Part shown: piece after piece, positions 1-6,358 of the stretch
Numbering within the stretch: the stretch's first letter is position 1
Layout of the letters: each line of letters starts with the position of its first letter
Assembly (NCBI GenBank): GCA_036277635.1
Contig: DASUMP010000183.1
Location: 1 to 12,497, forward strand
Reading direction: 5' to 3'
Length of the DNA: 12,497 bases
Source of the DNA: DASUMP01 sp036277635
GTDB taxonomy: Bacteria; Actinomycetota; Acidimicrobiia; IMCC26256; PALSA-610
Position numbers and translations under genes: made by a program
The notes under the pieces: model-generated
Seen by the model: the letters and a program-made list of their open reading frames with translations, nothing else
Told to the model about the DNA's origin: nothing
Databases searched by the model: none

Positions 1-864
1 GGCGCCGGCCTCGTAGGCGAGGAGCATCGCGACGTCTTCGCTCGTGCCTTCGGCGACGAACTCTTCGTAGTGCACGCCCCAGTCGAGGAGGTTCTCGCGT
101 CCGGGTGCGCGCCCGTCGGGGTGCACGTGGTGCACGAGGTCAGGCGCGCGACGCACCGCGCGCTCCGACACCGAATCGAAGTCGCCGATGATGATGTCGG
201 GTTCGAGCCCGACGTCGAGCAGCGCGTCGGCGCCGCCGTCGACCGCGATCAGCGCGGGGCGGAACTCGCGGATGTACGGACGCAGCGCGGCGAGGTCGCT
301 CGTGTAGTCGTGCCCGCGCACGACGACGAGCGCGTGCCGTCCTCGCAGGTCGGTGCGCAGCGGCGGGAGGACGATGGGATCGAACGTGAGCGACGCTTCC
401 CGGTCGACGAACTCGAGCGTGTTCCGGGCGAACCGCCGCAGCTCGTCGCCGATCGCGGCGCGCGCTTCTTCCATCTGGTCGAGGATCTCGTCGACCGTCG
501 GCAGGTGGCCGCGCCCGATGACTTCACCCGCCCGCCAGAGCCGACCCCGGGCGTCGATCTCGATCGCGTCGCCGTCGCGCACGCGATCCATGATCTCGGG
601 ACCCACCGCGTCGAGGAGCAGGATCCCGGCGCGCACGACGCGGATCGGCCCGCCGTTCGGGTAGCGGCCGCTGATCGACTGCGACGCGTTCACGACGGCG
701 CCGACCCCCGCCGCGACCAGGCTCTCGGCCGCGACCCGATCGAGATCCACGTGGTCGATGACCGCGATCTCGCCCGGCGCCAGTCGCTTGACGAGGTCCT
801 TCGTGCGCCGGCCGACGCGTGCGACGCCGCGCACGCGCGTCGCGGCGAGGTCGGGCGACGCCAT
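1..864 (-). CDS. steA: SteA-like cytokinetic ring / septum protein (3' end cut by window edge)
   Basis: Only the first 288 codons are inside the window and no stop is reached. The ATG at 864 follows the recN stop by one base (TGA-C-ATG), so translation is probably coupled to recN. The N-terminal part carries the family's RRTKDLVKRLAPGEIAVIDH stretch (residues 19-38) and VVNASQSISGRYPN (57-70). The later part has DYTSDLAALRPYIREF (186-201), DGGAD (209-213) and GDFDSVS (227-233), which resemble the catalytic domain of thiamine pyrophosphokinase. Near the edge PDGRAPGRENL and EGTSEDVAMLL are also typical. In Corynebacterium, SteA works with the membrane protein SteB at the septum to control the cell-wall hydrolase RipA; a similar role here is inferred. 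In mycobacteria the next gene encodes MctB/SteB, which should lie just left of this window. The family is often mis-annotated as a thiamine pyrophosphokinase. Confidence 0.92.
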   Translation of the reverse strand, partial: MASPDLAATRVRGVARVGRRTKDLVKRLAPGEIAVIDHVDLDRVAAESLVAAGVGAVVNASQSISGRYPNGGPIRVVRAGILLLDAVGPEIMDRVRDGDAIEIDARGRLWRAGEVIGRGHLPTVDEILDQMEEARAAIGDELRRFARNTLEFVDREASLTFDPIVLPPLRTDLRGRHALVVVRGHDYTSDLAALRPYIREFRPALIAVDGGADALLDVGLEPDIIIGDFDSVSERAVRRAPDLVHHVHPDGRAPGRENLLDWGVHYEEFVAEGTSEDVAMLLAYEAGA

Positions 865-865
865 G

Positions 866-2479
866 TCAGGCGCGCGCCAGCGCGCGCTGCTCGCCCGCGC
901 GTTCGAGGAGCTCTTCGGCGTGCCGGCGGGCGTGGGCGGACGCGCCGACTCCGGCGAGCATCCGGGACAGCTCGGAGACCCGGGCCTCGTCGAGCGCGAG
1001 GGCGGCCGACGCGATCGTGCGTCCGCCCTCCTCGTGCTTGGTCACGATGAGCTGGGCGTCGGCGAACGCGGCGACTTGGGGCAGGTGGGTGACGCAGAGC
1101 ACCTGGTGCGTGCCTCCGAGGGTGGCGAGCGCGCGTCCGACGGCGAGACCGGCTTCTCCGCCGATGCCGGCGTCGACCTCGTCGAAGACGAGGACCGGCG
1201 GCGCTTCCGAGAGCACCACGCGCAGGCCCAGCATCGCGCGGCTCAGCTCGCCGCCCGAGGCGGCCCGGGCCAGGGCGCGCGCGTCTTCACCGGTGTTCGC
1301 CGCGAGCAGGAACGTGACGTCGTCGGTCCCGTCGTCGGTGGCTTCGCCGTCGTCGACCCGGACGGTGAAGCGGGCCGCGGGCATCGCGAGCTCGTGCAGG
1401 TGCTCGGTGACGCGTTCGCCCAGCGGCGCCGCGGCGGCGTCGCGCGCGCGACGTAGCCGGCGCGCGGCTGCGAGCATCGCTGCCTCGACGCGCGCCTGGG
1501 CGGCGACCAGCGCCTCGACGCGAGCGTCGTGACCTTCGAGCTCGGCGAGCCGCTGCGCGATCTCGTCGCGATAGGCGACCACGTCGGCGAGCGTCGCGCC
1601 GTACTTCCGGCACAGCTCGCGCAGCCGTTGCCGGCGGGCGCGCAGCTCGGCGAGGCGCTCCGGATCGGCGACGACCGCCTCCCCCGCCATGCGCACGTCG
1701 CGTGCGAGCTCGCCCAGCTCCGATTGCAGGGCCCGGGCGCGCTCGGCCATGTCGTCGAACGGGGTCGCGTCGAGACGGGCGACCGCGGCGCCGATCGCGT
1801 CGGCGGCGTCGCGCTCCAGGTCGTCGTGCGCGAGCGCCAGCGCGTCGCGGTGCTCATCGGCGGCGGCGAGGAGGCGTTCGTCGCGTTCGAGCTGCGCCTC
1901 TTCGTCGGGATCCGCGATCGCCGCCTCCGCGATCTCGTCGAGCTGGTAGCGGAGCAGGTCGATCTCCCGGGCGCGGGCGCGCTGGTCGCCGCCGAGCGCG
2001 TCCATCTCGTGCGCGATCGCCCGCAGCTCGGCGCGGCACGTGCGGTAGTCGTCGCGGGCGGCGAGCGCCTCGGGTCCGGCGAACCGATCGAGGAGCGCGC
2101 GCTGCACGGCCGGCTGCAGCAACGACTGATGATCGTGCTGGCCGTGCAGATCGACCGCCGCACGCGTGCGCTCCGCGAGCTCGGCGACGGTGGCGAGGCG
2201 ACCGTCGATGTACGCGCGGCTGCGACCTTCGACAGGCACGACGCGGGTGAGCACCATCTCGTCGTCGCCGAGCAGCAGCCGGGCCTCGACGCGCGCCTCG
2301 GCGGCCGACGCCCGCACCACCCGGCTGTCGGCGCGGCCGCCGAGCAGCAGGTCGAGCGCGGTCACGAGCAGGGTCTTGCCCGCGCCGGTCTCGCCCGTGA
2401 TCGCGGTCATCCCGGGGCCGAGGCGCACGAGCAGCTCTTCGATGATGCCGAGGTTCTCGACGCGCAGCTCGGTGATCAC
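866..2479 (-). CDS. recN: DNA repair protein RecN (SMC-like ATPase)
   Basis: RecN is a cytoplasmic SMC-family ATPase that acts early in recombinational repair of double-strand breaks. The 537-residue length is slightly short for the usual 550-590. The order of parts is complete: a Walker A site GETGAGKT at residues 29-36, a long charged coiled-coil region in the middle (roughly 150-350, rich in Ala, Arg, Glu and Leu), the ABC signature SGGELSR at 408-414, Walker B VLVFDE ending at Asp433-Glu434, and the H-loop histidine in CVTHLPQVAAFAD at His465. The GTG start at 2479 gives the standard N-terminus ITELRVENLGII and lies one base after the nadK stop (TGA-C-GTG). It is one base upstream of steA. 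This nadK-recN-steA order is standard in actinobacteria. In those bacteria recN belongs to the DNA-damage response, but I saw no SOS box inside this packed run, so it probably depends on an upstream promoter. Confidence 0.97.
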   Translation of the reverse strand: MITELRVENLGIIEELLVRLGPGMTAITGETGAGKTLLVTALDLLLGGRADSRVVRASAAEARVEARLLLGDDEMVLTRVVPVEGRSRAYIDGRLATVAELAERTRAAVDLHGQHDHQSLLQPAVQRALLDRFAGPEALAARDDYRTCRAELRAIAHEMDALGGDQRARAREIDLLRYQLDEIAEAAIADPDEEAQLERDERLLAAADEHRDALALAHDDLERDAADAIGAAVARLDATPFDDMAERARALQSELGELARDVRMAGEAVVADPERLAELRARRQRLRELCRKYGATLADVVAYRDEIAQRLAELEGHDARVEALVAAQARVEAAMLAAARRLRRARDAAAAPLGERVTEHLHELAMPAARFTVRVDDGEATDDGTDDVTFLLAANTGEDARALARAASGGELSRAMLGLRVVLSEAPPVLVFDEVDAGIGGEAGLAVGRALATLGGTHQVLCVTHLPQVAAFADAQLIVTKHEEGGRTIASAALALDEARVSELSRMLAGVGASAHARRHAEELLERAGEQRALARA

Positions 2480-2480
2480 G

Positions 2481-3335
2481 TCAGCGGTCCGGGAGCTCGA
2501 ACTTGGCCTTCAGCAGCTGGTGGAAGTCGCGCGGCTCGAGCTCCACGATGCGGGCGGGCGCGCTCGCGGCCCGGCACGTGACGGTGTCGCCCGACTCGAG
2601 CAGGCCGACGTCGCGACCGTCGACCGTGAACGCCACCGGCCGCTCCGCGCTCACGACCAGGTCGAGCTGCTCGTCGGCCGCGAGGAGGAGCGTGCGGTCG
2701 AACAACATGTGCGGCGACACCGGCGTGACGAGCAGGCACTGGAGCGCGGGCGACGCGATCGGCCCCCGCGCCGAGAACGAGTAGGCGGTGGAGCCGGTGG
2801 GTGTGGCGACGATCACGCCGTCGGCCGCGTAGGTGGTGAACGGGCTGCCGTTCACGCACACCTCGAGCCGCACGAGGTGACCGGCGCGCACCTTCTCGAG
2901 CACGGCTTCGTTGAGCGCGAACCACGGTCCGGCGGCGACGCCGCTCGCGCGCACCGACACCTCGAGCACCATGCGCTCGGACACCCGGAAGTCGCCGGCG
3001 ACGAGGCGGGCGAGCGACGGTTCGAGCTCGGTGAGCTCGATGGAGGTGAGGTAGCCGAGCTGCCCGGCGTTCACCCCCACCACCGGCACCGGCCGCGGGT
3101 ACACGAGCTGCACCGCGTGCAGCATCGTTCCGTCGCCGCCGACCGACACGACGAGGTCGACGCCGTCGGCGAGCACGTCGGCTGCGACCGCGTGCCCGTC
3201 GAGGCCGATGATCCCGGCCTCGTCGGTGGCGATCCGCACCTCGACGCCGTGCTCGGTGAGCCAGTGCGCGGCCGTGCGCGCCACGGCATGCGCCTCGGGT
3301 CGTTCGCGGTGCACGACGAGTGCGACCGACTTCAC
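2481..3335 (-). CDS. nadK: NAD kinase
   Basis: This enzyme phosphorylates NAD to NADP using ATP or polyphosphate in the cytoplasm. The 284-residue product shows all the family landmarks: GGDGTMLHA with the GGDG motif at residues 66-69, GVNAGQLGYL at 87-96, the NE pair at 142-143, and DGVIVATPTGSTAYS at 172-186, which binds the substrate NAD. The GTG at 3335 is preferred because it gives KSVALVVHRERPEA, the usual first beta strand. It also overlaps the tlyA stop as GTGA (3332-3335), a classic translational-coupling junction. The same reading frame stays open upstream to about 3782, but that stretch lies antiparallel to nothing and inside tlyA, and its composition (Arg/Ala-rich) is that of an out-of-frame reading. 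recN follows after one base. Confidence 0.97.
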   Translation of the reverse strand: MKSVALVVHRERPEAHAVARTAAHWLTEHGVEVRIATDEAGIIGLDGHAVAADVLADGVDLVVSVGGDGTMLHAVQLVYPRPVPVVGVNAGQLGYLTSIELTELEPSLARLVAGDFRVSERMVLEVSVRASGVAAGPWFALNEAVLEKVRAGHLVRLEVCVNGSPFTTYAADGVIVATPTGSTAYSFSARGPIASPALQCLLVTPVSPHMLFDRTLLLAADEQLDLVVSAERPVAFTVDGRDVGLLESGDTVTCRAASAPARIVELEPRDFHQLLKAKFELPDR

Positions 3336-4132
3336 GCGTCGCCCCCCGCGTGCGCGGCCGCGACGACCTCGGCGACCGCACCGTCGGGCAGGGTGCCCGG
3401 ACCGCGCCGCGCGTGGAGGAAGAACTCGATGTTGCCTTCCGCACCCCGCAGCGGCGACACGGTGAGCGCACGGACGCCGAGCCCGTGATCGGCGAGCGCG
3501 TCGACCACCTCGCGCAGGGCGCGCGCGTGCTCGGCGGGTTCGCGCACGACGCCGCGCTTGCCGACCTTTCCCCGCCCCACCTCGAACTGGGGCTTCACCA
3601 ACCACACGTGATCGGCATCGGGTGTGCAAACCGCGTCGATCGCGACGGCGACCGACCGCAACGACACGAACGAGAGGTCGGCGACGCTCAGCGTCGGCGG
3701 CGCACCCACGAGCGTGGCGTCGAGGTCGCGCACGTTGGTGCGCTCGAGCACGGTCACGCGCTCGTCGTTGCGCAACGACCACGCGAGCTGGCCGCGCCCC
3801 ACGTCGACGGCGACCACATGCGCGGCACCGCGCTGCAGGAGGCAGTCGGTGAACCCTCCCGTCGACGCGCCGGCGTCCAGACAGCGACGCCCCGACACGT
3901 CGAGCGCGAACGCGTCGAGCGCGCCCGCGAGCTTCTCGCCGCCGCGCGAGACGAACCGAGGGCCGTCGGCGCGCAGCGTGATCGGCTCGTCGGGAGCGAC
4001 TTGGCGCGACGCGGTGGCCGCGGGCGCGCCGCGCACGTGCACCTGCCCCGCCGCGATGGCAGCCGCCGCGCGCGCCCGAGTGTCGACGAGGCCTCGTCGC
4101 ACGAGCTCGGTGTCCAAGCGGCGACGGACCAC
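3332..4132 (-). CDS. tlyA: TlyA-type 16S/23S rRNA (cytidine-2'-O)-methyltransferase
   Basis: TlyA methylates the 2'-O of one cytidine in 16S and one in 23S rRNA from S-adenosylmethionine; its loss in mycobacteria gives capreomycin resistance. The 266-residue protein starts with an S4 RNA-binding domain (about 5-60, with LDTELVRRGLVDTRARA), followed by SRGGEKLAGAL and a Rossmann methyltransferase fold whose SAM loop is DAGASTGGFTD (86-96). The catalytic tetrad known from M. tuberculosis (Lys69, Asp154, Lys182, Glu238) is intact and offset by two residues: Lys67, Asp152 (VADLSF), Lys180 (VKPQFE) and Glu236 (GNIEFF). The GTG at 4132 gives the expected short N-terminus; no strong Shine-Dalgarno is seen, and the upstream gene ends 16 bases earlier. 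The gene overlaps nadK by four bases. The C-terminal part is complete, so the enzyme should be active. Confidence 0.96.
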   Translation of the reverse strand: MVRRRLDTELVRRGLVDTRARAAAAIAAGQVHVRGAPAATASRQVAPDEPITLRADGPRFVSRGGEKLAGALDAFALDVSGRRCLDAGASTGGFTDCLLQRGAAHVVAVDVGRGQLAWSLRNDERVTVLERTNVRDLDATLVGAPPTLSVADLSFVSLRSVAVAIDAVCTPDADHVWLVKPQFEVGRGKVGKRGVVREPAEHARALREVVDALADHGLGVRALTVSPLRGAEGNIEFFLHARRGPGTLPDGAVAEVVAAAHAGGDA

Positions 4133-4148
4133 GCGCGACGCCGGACGG

Positions 4149-4565
4149 TCAGCTGCCCGCGCGCGAGGCGGACTTCTTGGCGGCCGACTTCTTCGCCGCC
4201 GCCTTCTTCGCGGTCTTCTTCGCCGCCGGCTTCTTCGCGGCCGCCTTCTTGGCCGTCGGCCGCGCCTTGGCTCCCGATCCGGAGACCGACGCGATCTTGC
4301 GTTCGAGCCGGTCGAGGTCGGCGGTGGTCGCGATCCCGAGCGCCTTGAGCTGGCGCTGGACCTCGGCCGCGACGAGCTCCCCGAGCGCCTCGGTGCGGCG
4401 CCGGCTCATCTCGACCAGCTCGTCGACCGCGGCGCCCAGCTGATCACGGGCGAGCTGACCCTGGGCGACGAGATCGCTCGCGATCGCTCGGGCCTGGGAG
4501 CGACGCAGCTCGCTGAACTGCATCCCCACCTCGAGCAACTGCTTCCAGTCGGGGGACTGCGGCAT
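4149..4565 (-). CDS. Phasin-like helical protein with lysine/alanine-rich histone H1-like tail
   Basis: A 138-residue protein in two parts. Residues 1-93 are predicted helical and charged (DWKQLLEVGMQFSELRRSQA, then VDELVEMSRRRTEALGELVA), followed by LGIATTADLDRLERKIA at 76-92. That pattern is typical of phasin or PhaF/PhaI-type granule-associated proteins and similar small coiled-coil proteins. Residues 98-138 are an Ala/Lys tail with six Lys-Lys doublets (106-131), like the C-terminus of histone H1 or PhaF, which binds DNA non-specifically. The ATG at 4565 has a good Shine-Dalgarno, GGAGG, five bases upstream (4571-4575). It is first in the run leading to tlyA, nadK, recN and steA. M. tuberculosis has a different small gene, Rv1693, in this position. 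A role linking polyester granules or membranes to the nucleoid is possible but inferred. No PHA synthase lies in the window, so a general nucleoid-binding role is equally open. Confidence 0.8.
   Translation of the reverse strand: MPQSPDWKQLLEVGMQFSELRRSQARAIASDLVAQGQLARDQLGAAVDELVEMSRRRTEALGELVAAEVQRQLKALGIATTADLDRLERKIASVSGSGAKARPTAKKAAAKKPAAKKTAKKAAAKKSAAKKSASRAGS
4173..4253 (-). repeat. Degenerate AAKK-coding repeat
   Basis: The 3' part of the phasin-like gene is made of imperfect 12-15 base units, each encoding variants of A-A-K-K with Pro, Thr or Ser between units. On the plus strand this reads as repeated 'cttcttcgccgcc' words. Six Lys-Lys doublets are spaced four or five residues apart. 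Such tails commonly vary in copy number between strains by slippage; that is known of similar proteins and not shown here. Confidence 0.75.
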
Positions 4566-4570
4566 GGGTT

Positions 4571-4575
4571 CCTCC
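4571..4575 (-). promoter_or_regulatory. Shine-Dalgarno of the phasin-like gene
   Basis: Read on the minus strand this is GGAGG, followed by AACCC and the ATG at 4565. The spacing of five bases and the strength of the match fix this start. Confidence 0.75.
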
Positions 4576-4576
4576 G

Positions 4577-4591
4577 GACGGCACGCCCGTC
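4577..4591. promoter_or_regulatory. Small inverted repeat in leader of phasin-like gene
   Basis: GACGG-cacgc-CCGTC forms a perfect five-base-pair stem with a five-base loop, just upstream of the Shine-Dalgarno. It could be a leader hairpin or an operator half. Stems this short are common by chance in DNA this rich in G and C. Confidence 0.25.
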
Positions 4592-4622
4592 GAAGGGTGT
4601 GCGGGACATCGGCGACCGCCGA

Positions 4623-4628
4623 AGCCTA
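4623..4628 (-). promoter_or_regulatory. Possible -10 box for the phasin-like/tlyA operon
   Basis: On the minus strand the hexamer is TAGGCT, fitting the actinobacterial TAnnnT pattern. A transcript would begin near 4616 and have a leader of about 50 bases before the ATG at 4565. No convincing -35 element is visible 17 bases upstream, so this is a weak call. Confidence 0.3.
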
Positions 4629-4672
4629 CGGCCACGACCCCCGCGCGGCCAGGACCGGAGCCGTTCGGCGCG

Positions 4673-4691
4673 CCGGTGCGTGCACCACCGG
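4673..4691. promoter_or_regulatory. Candidate operator: inverted repeat overlapping the rhomboid -35 region
   Basis: CCGGTGcgtgcacCACCGG has two perfect six-base arms around seven bases. It ends four bases before the likely -10 box of the rhomboid gene and occupies the place where a -35 element would sit. This position suits a repressor or activator site. An overlapping palindrome GTGC-GT-GCAC (4676-4685) lies inside it. No regulator gene is present in the window, so the protein that would bind is unknown. Confidence 0.4.
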
Positions 4692-4695
4692 TCGC

Positions 4696-4701
4696 TACCG
4701 T
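4696..4701 (+). promoter_or_regulatory. Probable -10 box giving a leaderless rhomboid transcript
   Basis: TACCGT fits the actinobacterial TAnnnT consensus. A start site seven bases downstream falls exactly on the GTG at 4708, and no Shine-Dalgarno precedes that GTG. Leaderless mRNAs of this form are frequent in actinobacteria, so the two facts support each other. No recognisable -35 element is present. Confidence 0.5.
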
Positions 4702-4707
4702 GCCCGC

Positions 4708-5523
4708 GTGGTCATCCCGCTGCGTGACGACACCCCGTCGGTGCGACGACCGTACGTGACGATCGCGCTCGTCGTGATCAACGTCGTCGTCTACTTCGGC
4801 GTGCAGCCGCGCACCGACTCCGTCGAGTCGCAGGAGTTCCTCTACCGCAACGCCGCGATCCCCTGCGAGCTGCGCACCGGCGAGCCGATCACGGCGGCCG
4901 CGGTGGTCACCGGCGACTGCGCGAGTGACGCGGTGCGCATCGATCGGCTCGGGACGCCGAACGTCGTGCCCGCCCAGGAGATCTACCCCGACAAGAACGT
5001 GTACCTCGCGCTCTTGTGGTCGATGTTCTTGCACGGTTCGTTGCTGCACCTGCTCGGCAACATGCTCTTCCTCTGGATCTTCGGCAACAACGTCGAGGAC
5101 CGCTTCGGGCACGTCGCCTACGCGGCGTTCTATCTCGTCACCGGTGTCGCCGCGACCGCCGCCCACGTGCTCGGCAACAGCGGCGCGACGGTGCCGCTGA
5201 TCGGTGCGTCGGGCGCGATCGCGGGCGTGATGGGCGCGTACTTCGTGTGGTATCCCGCGGCGCGCGTCCTCACGTTGCTCGGCTGGTTCCTGCTGGAGCT
5301 CCCCGCCGCGCTCGTGCTCGGCATCTGGTTCGTGCTGCAGTTCGCGACCAATCCGAACGAAGGCGTCGCGTGGCTCGCCCACGTCGGTGGCTTCGTGGCC
5401 GGCGCCGCGATCGCCCTCGCGCTGCGCGCCGTGTTCGTGGCGCCGTCGCAACGACTCGCCTCGGCGGCCTGGTACGACGACGATGACGACGACCGCCCGC
5501 GCTTCGGCCGCCGCGACGACTAG
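4708..5523 (+). CDS. Rhomboid family intramembrane serine protease
   Basis: A polytopic membrane protease (family S54) of 271 residues that cuts transmembrane segments of other proteins within the bilayer. The first membrane helix is VTIALVVINVVVYFGV (17-32). Next is an extracytoplasmic loop with two cysteines (IPCEL and TGDC), which could form a disulfide. Then comes HGSLLHLLGNMLFLWIFG with the conserved Asn118, the catalytic Ser168 in GASGAIAGVMGAYF, and the catalytic His225 in LAHVGGFVAGA. The Ser-His dyad is therefore intact. The C-terminus is polar, with six Asp in a row and then RPRFGRRDD. The GTG at 4708 is chosen because it places IPLRDDTPSVRRP just before the first helix; the frame is open upstream to 4564 but that part has no rhomboid character. 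It is the only gene here ending in TAG. Its substrate is unknown. It converges on the HAD gene and diverges from the phasin-like gene. Confidence 0.92.
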   Translation: MVIPLRDDTPSVRRPYVTIALVVINVVVYFGVQPRTDSVESQEFLYRNAAIPCELRTGEPITAAAVVTGDCASDAVRIDRLGTPNVVPAQEIYPDKNVYLALLWSMFLHGSLLHLLGNMLFLWIFGNNVEDRFGHVAYAAFYLVTGVAATAAHVLGNSGATVPLIGASGAIAGVMGAYFVWYPAARVLTLLGWFLLELPAALVLGIWFVLQFATNPNEGVAWLAHVGGFVAGAAIALALRAVFVAPSQRLASAAWYDDDDDDRPRFGRRDD

Positions 5524-5550
5524 CGACGACGAGCGACGACGAGCGACGAC
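5521..5550. repeat. Ten-base tandem repeat between convergent genes
   Basis: Three units of GAGCGACGAC in direct tandem (the first reads TAGCGACGAC and contains the rhomboid stop codon), with a partial unit CGCGACGAC just before it. The array fills almost all of the 31-base gap between the rhomboid and HAD genes. There is no hairpin or T-run, so it is not an obvious terminator. Its origin is probably replication slippage. Confidence 0.7.
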
Positions 5551-5554
5551 GAGC

Positions 5555-6358
5555 TCATCCGAGTCCGCGCAGCAGCAGCGGCGCGAGCGTCCCGAGGTCC
5601 GCGGCGACGAACGGCGGCGGCGGGTCGGGCACGGGTTCTTCACCGGGCGTGCCCGCGACGCCGGAGAGCACGAGCGCGAACGGCCATCCGAGCGCGGCCG
5701 CGAGCGCGCCGTCGGTCGACGGGCGGTCGCCGACCACCACGCCGCGCGTACCGAACCGCGCCCGCACCAACGCGACGATCGGCGCCTCCGGCTTGCCCGC
5801 GACGACCGGCGTGCGTCCCGACGCGGCGGCGACCGCGGCGACGATCGCGCCGTTGCCGGGCAGCAACCCGCCCGGCACGGGATACGTCGGGTCGAGGTTG
5901 GTGGCGACGAAGCGCGCACCGGCGCGCACCGCGTCGGCCGCCACCGCGAGCCGGTCGAAGTCGAAGTCGCGGTGCCAGCCCACGACGACCGCGTCGGCGG
6001 GCGGCGCGTCGACCACCACGAACCCGCGCTGACTCAGCGCCTCGCGCACGCCGGCGCCCGCGCACGCGAGCACCGCGGCGCCCGGGGAGAGCTCGGCGGC
6101 GAGCAGCGCGGCTGCGGCCATCGCCGAGCTCACGACGTCGTCGCCGGTGGCCGGGACCCCGGCCGCCGCGAGCCGGTCGCAGTACTCGTCGACGGTGGCG
6201 CCCGAGTTGTTCGTCACGAACCCCACGCGCACGCCGTGGGCGCGCAGCGTCGCGATCCCGTCGGCCGCGCCCGGGATCGGCACCGATCCCCGCCACACCA
6301 CGCCGTCGAGGTCGCACAGCACCACCGGCGGCGCGGCGGGGTCGGGGATGGCGGTCAC
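5555..6358 (-). CDS. HAD-IIA family phosphatase (NagD/glycerol-3-phosphate phosphatase type)
   Basis: A 267-residue cytoplasmic haloacid-dehalogenase hydrolase of subfamily IIA. Motif I is DLDGVVW with the nucleophile Asp16 and acid Asp18; motif II is TNNS at 49-52; the motif III lysine is Lys189 in GKPEAP; motif IV is GDRPSTDG with Asp211 and Asp216. The C2-type cap lies between motifs II and III, with GWHRDFDFDRL and ATNLDPTYP typical of NagD-like enzymes. All catalytic residues are present. The M. tuberculosis protein at this position, Rv1692, is a glycerol-3-phosphate phosphatase, so that substrate is a fair guess, but it is 353 residues long and has an extra C-terminal part missing here. 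The GTG at 6358 overlaps the stop of the TPR gene as GTGA, so the two are translated together. Other sugar or nucleotide phosphates remain possible. Confidence 0.9.
   Translation of the reverse strand: MTAIPDPAAPPVVLCDLDGVVWRGSVPIPGAADGIATLRAHGVRVGFVTNNSGATVDEYCDRLAAAGVPATGDDVVSSAMAAAALLAAELSPGAAVLACAGAGVREALSQRGFVVVDAPPADAVVVGWHRDFDFDRLAVAADAVRAGARFVATNLDPTYPVPGGLLPGNGAIVAAVAAASGRTPVVAGKPEAPIVALVRARFGTRGVVVGDRPSTDGALAAALGWPFALVLSGVAGTPGEEPVPDPPPPFVAADLGTLAPLLLRGLG

Noticed and set aside
1..864. Annotation as thiamine pyrophosphokinase
   Set aside because: Only the DGGAD and GDFDSVS parts resemble that enzyme. The long N-terminal domain and the position after recN fit SteA.
1529..2581. 350-codon open frame on the plus strand, antisense to recN
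   Set aside because: It mirrors the G/C-ending codons of recN. Its translation is rich in Arg, Val, Ala and Gly with no recognisable motif, while the minus strand carries every RecN motif.
2166..3488. 440-codon plus-strand open frame across recN, nadK and tlyA
   Set aside because: It crosses three well-supported genes in antisense and has a low-complexity Arg/Ser/His-rich product; a product of GC-rich codon use.
4564..4707. Longer rhomboid start upstream of the GTG at 4708
   Set aside because: The extra 48 residues are Arg/Ala-rich and overlap the phasin-like gene's leader; they would place a non-family stretch before the first membrane helix.
4444..5919. 491-codon minus-strand open frame covering the rhomboid gene
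   Set aside because: It opposes a rhomboid with an intact catalytic dyad and membrane helices, and runs out of frame through the HAD gene; no domain is visible.
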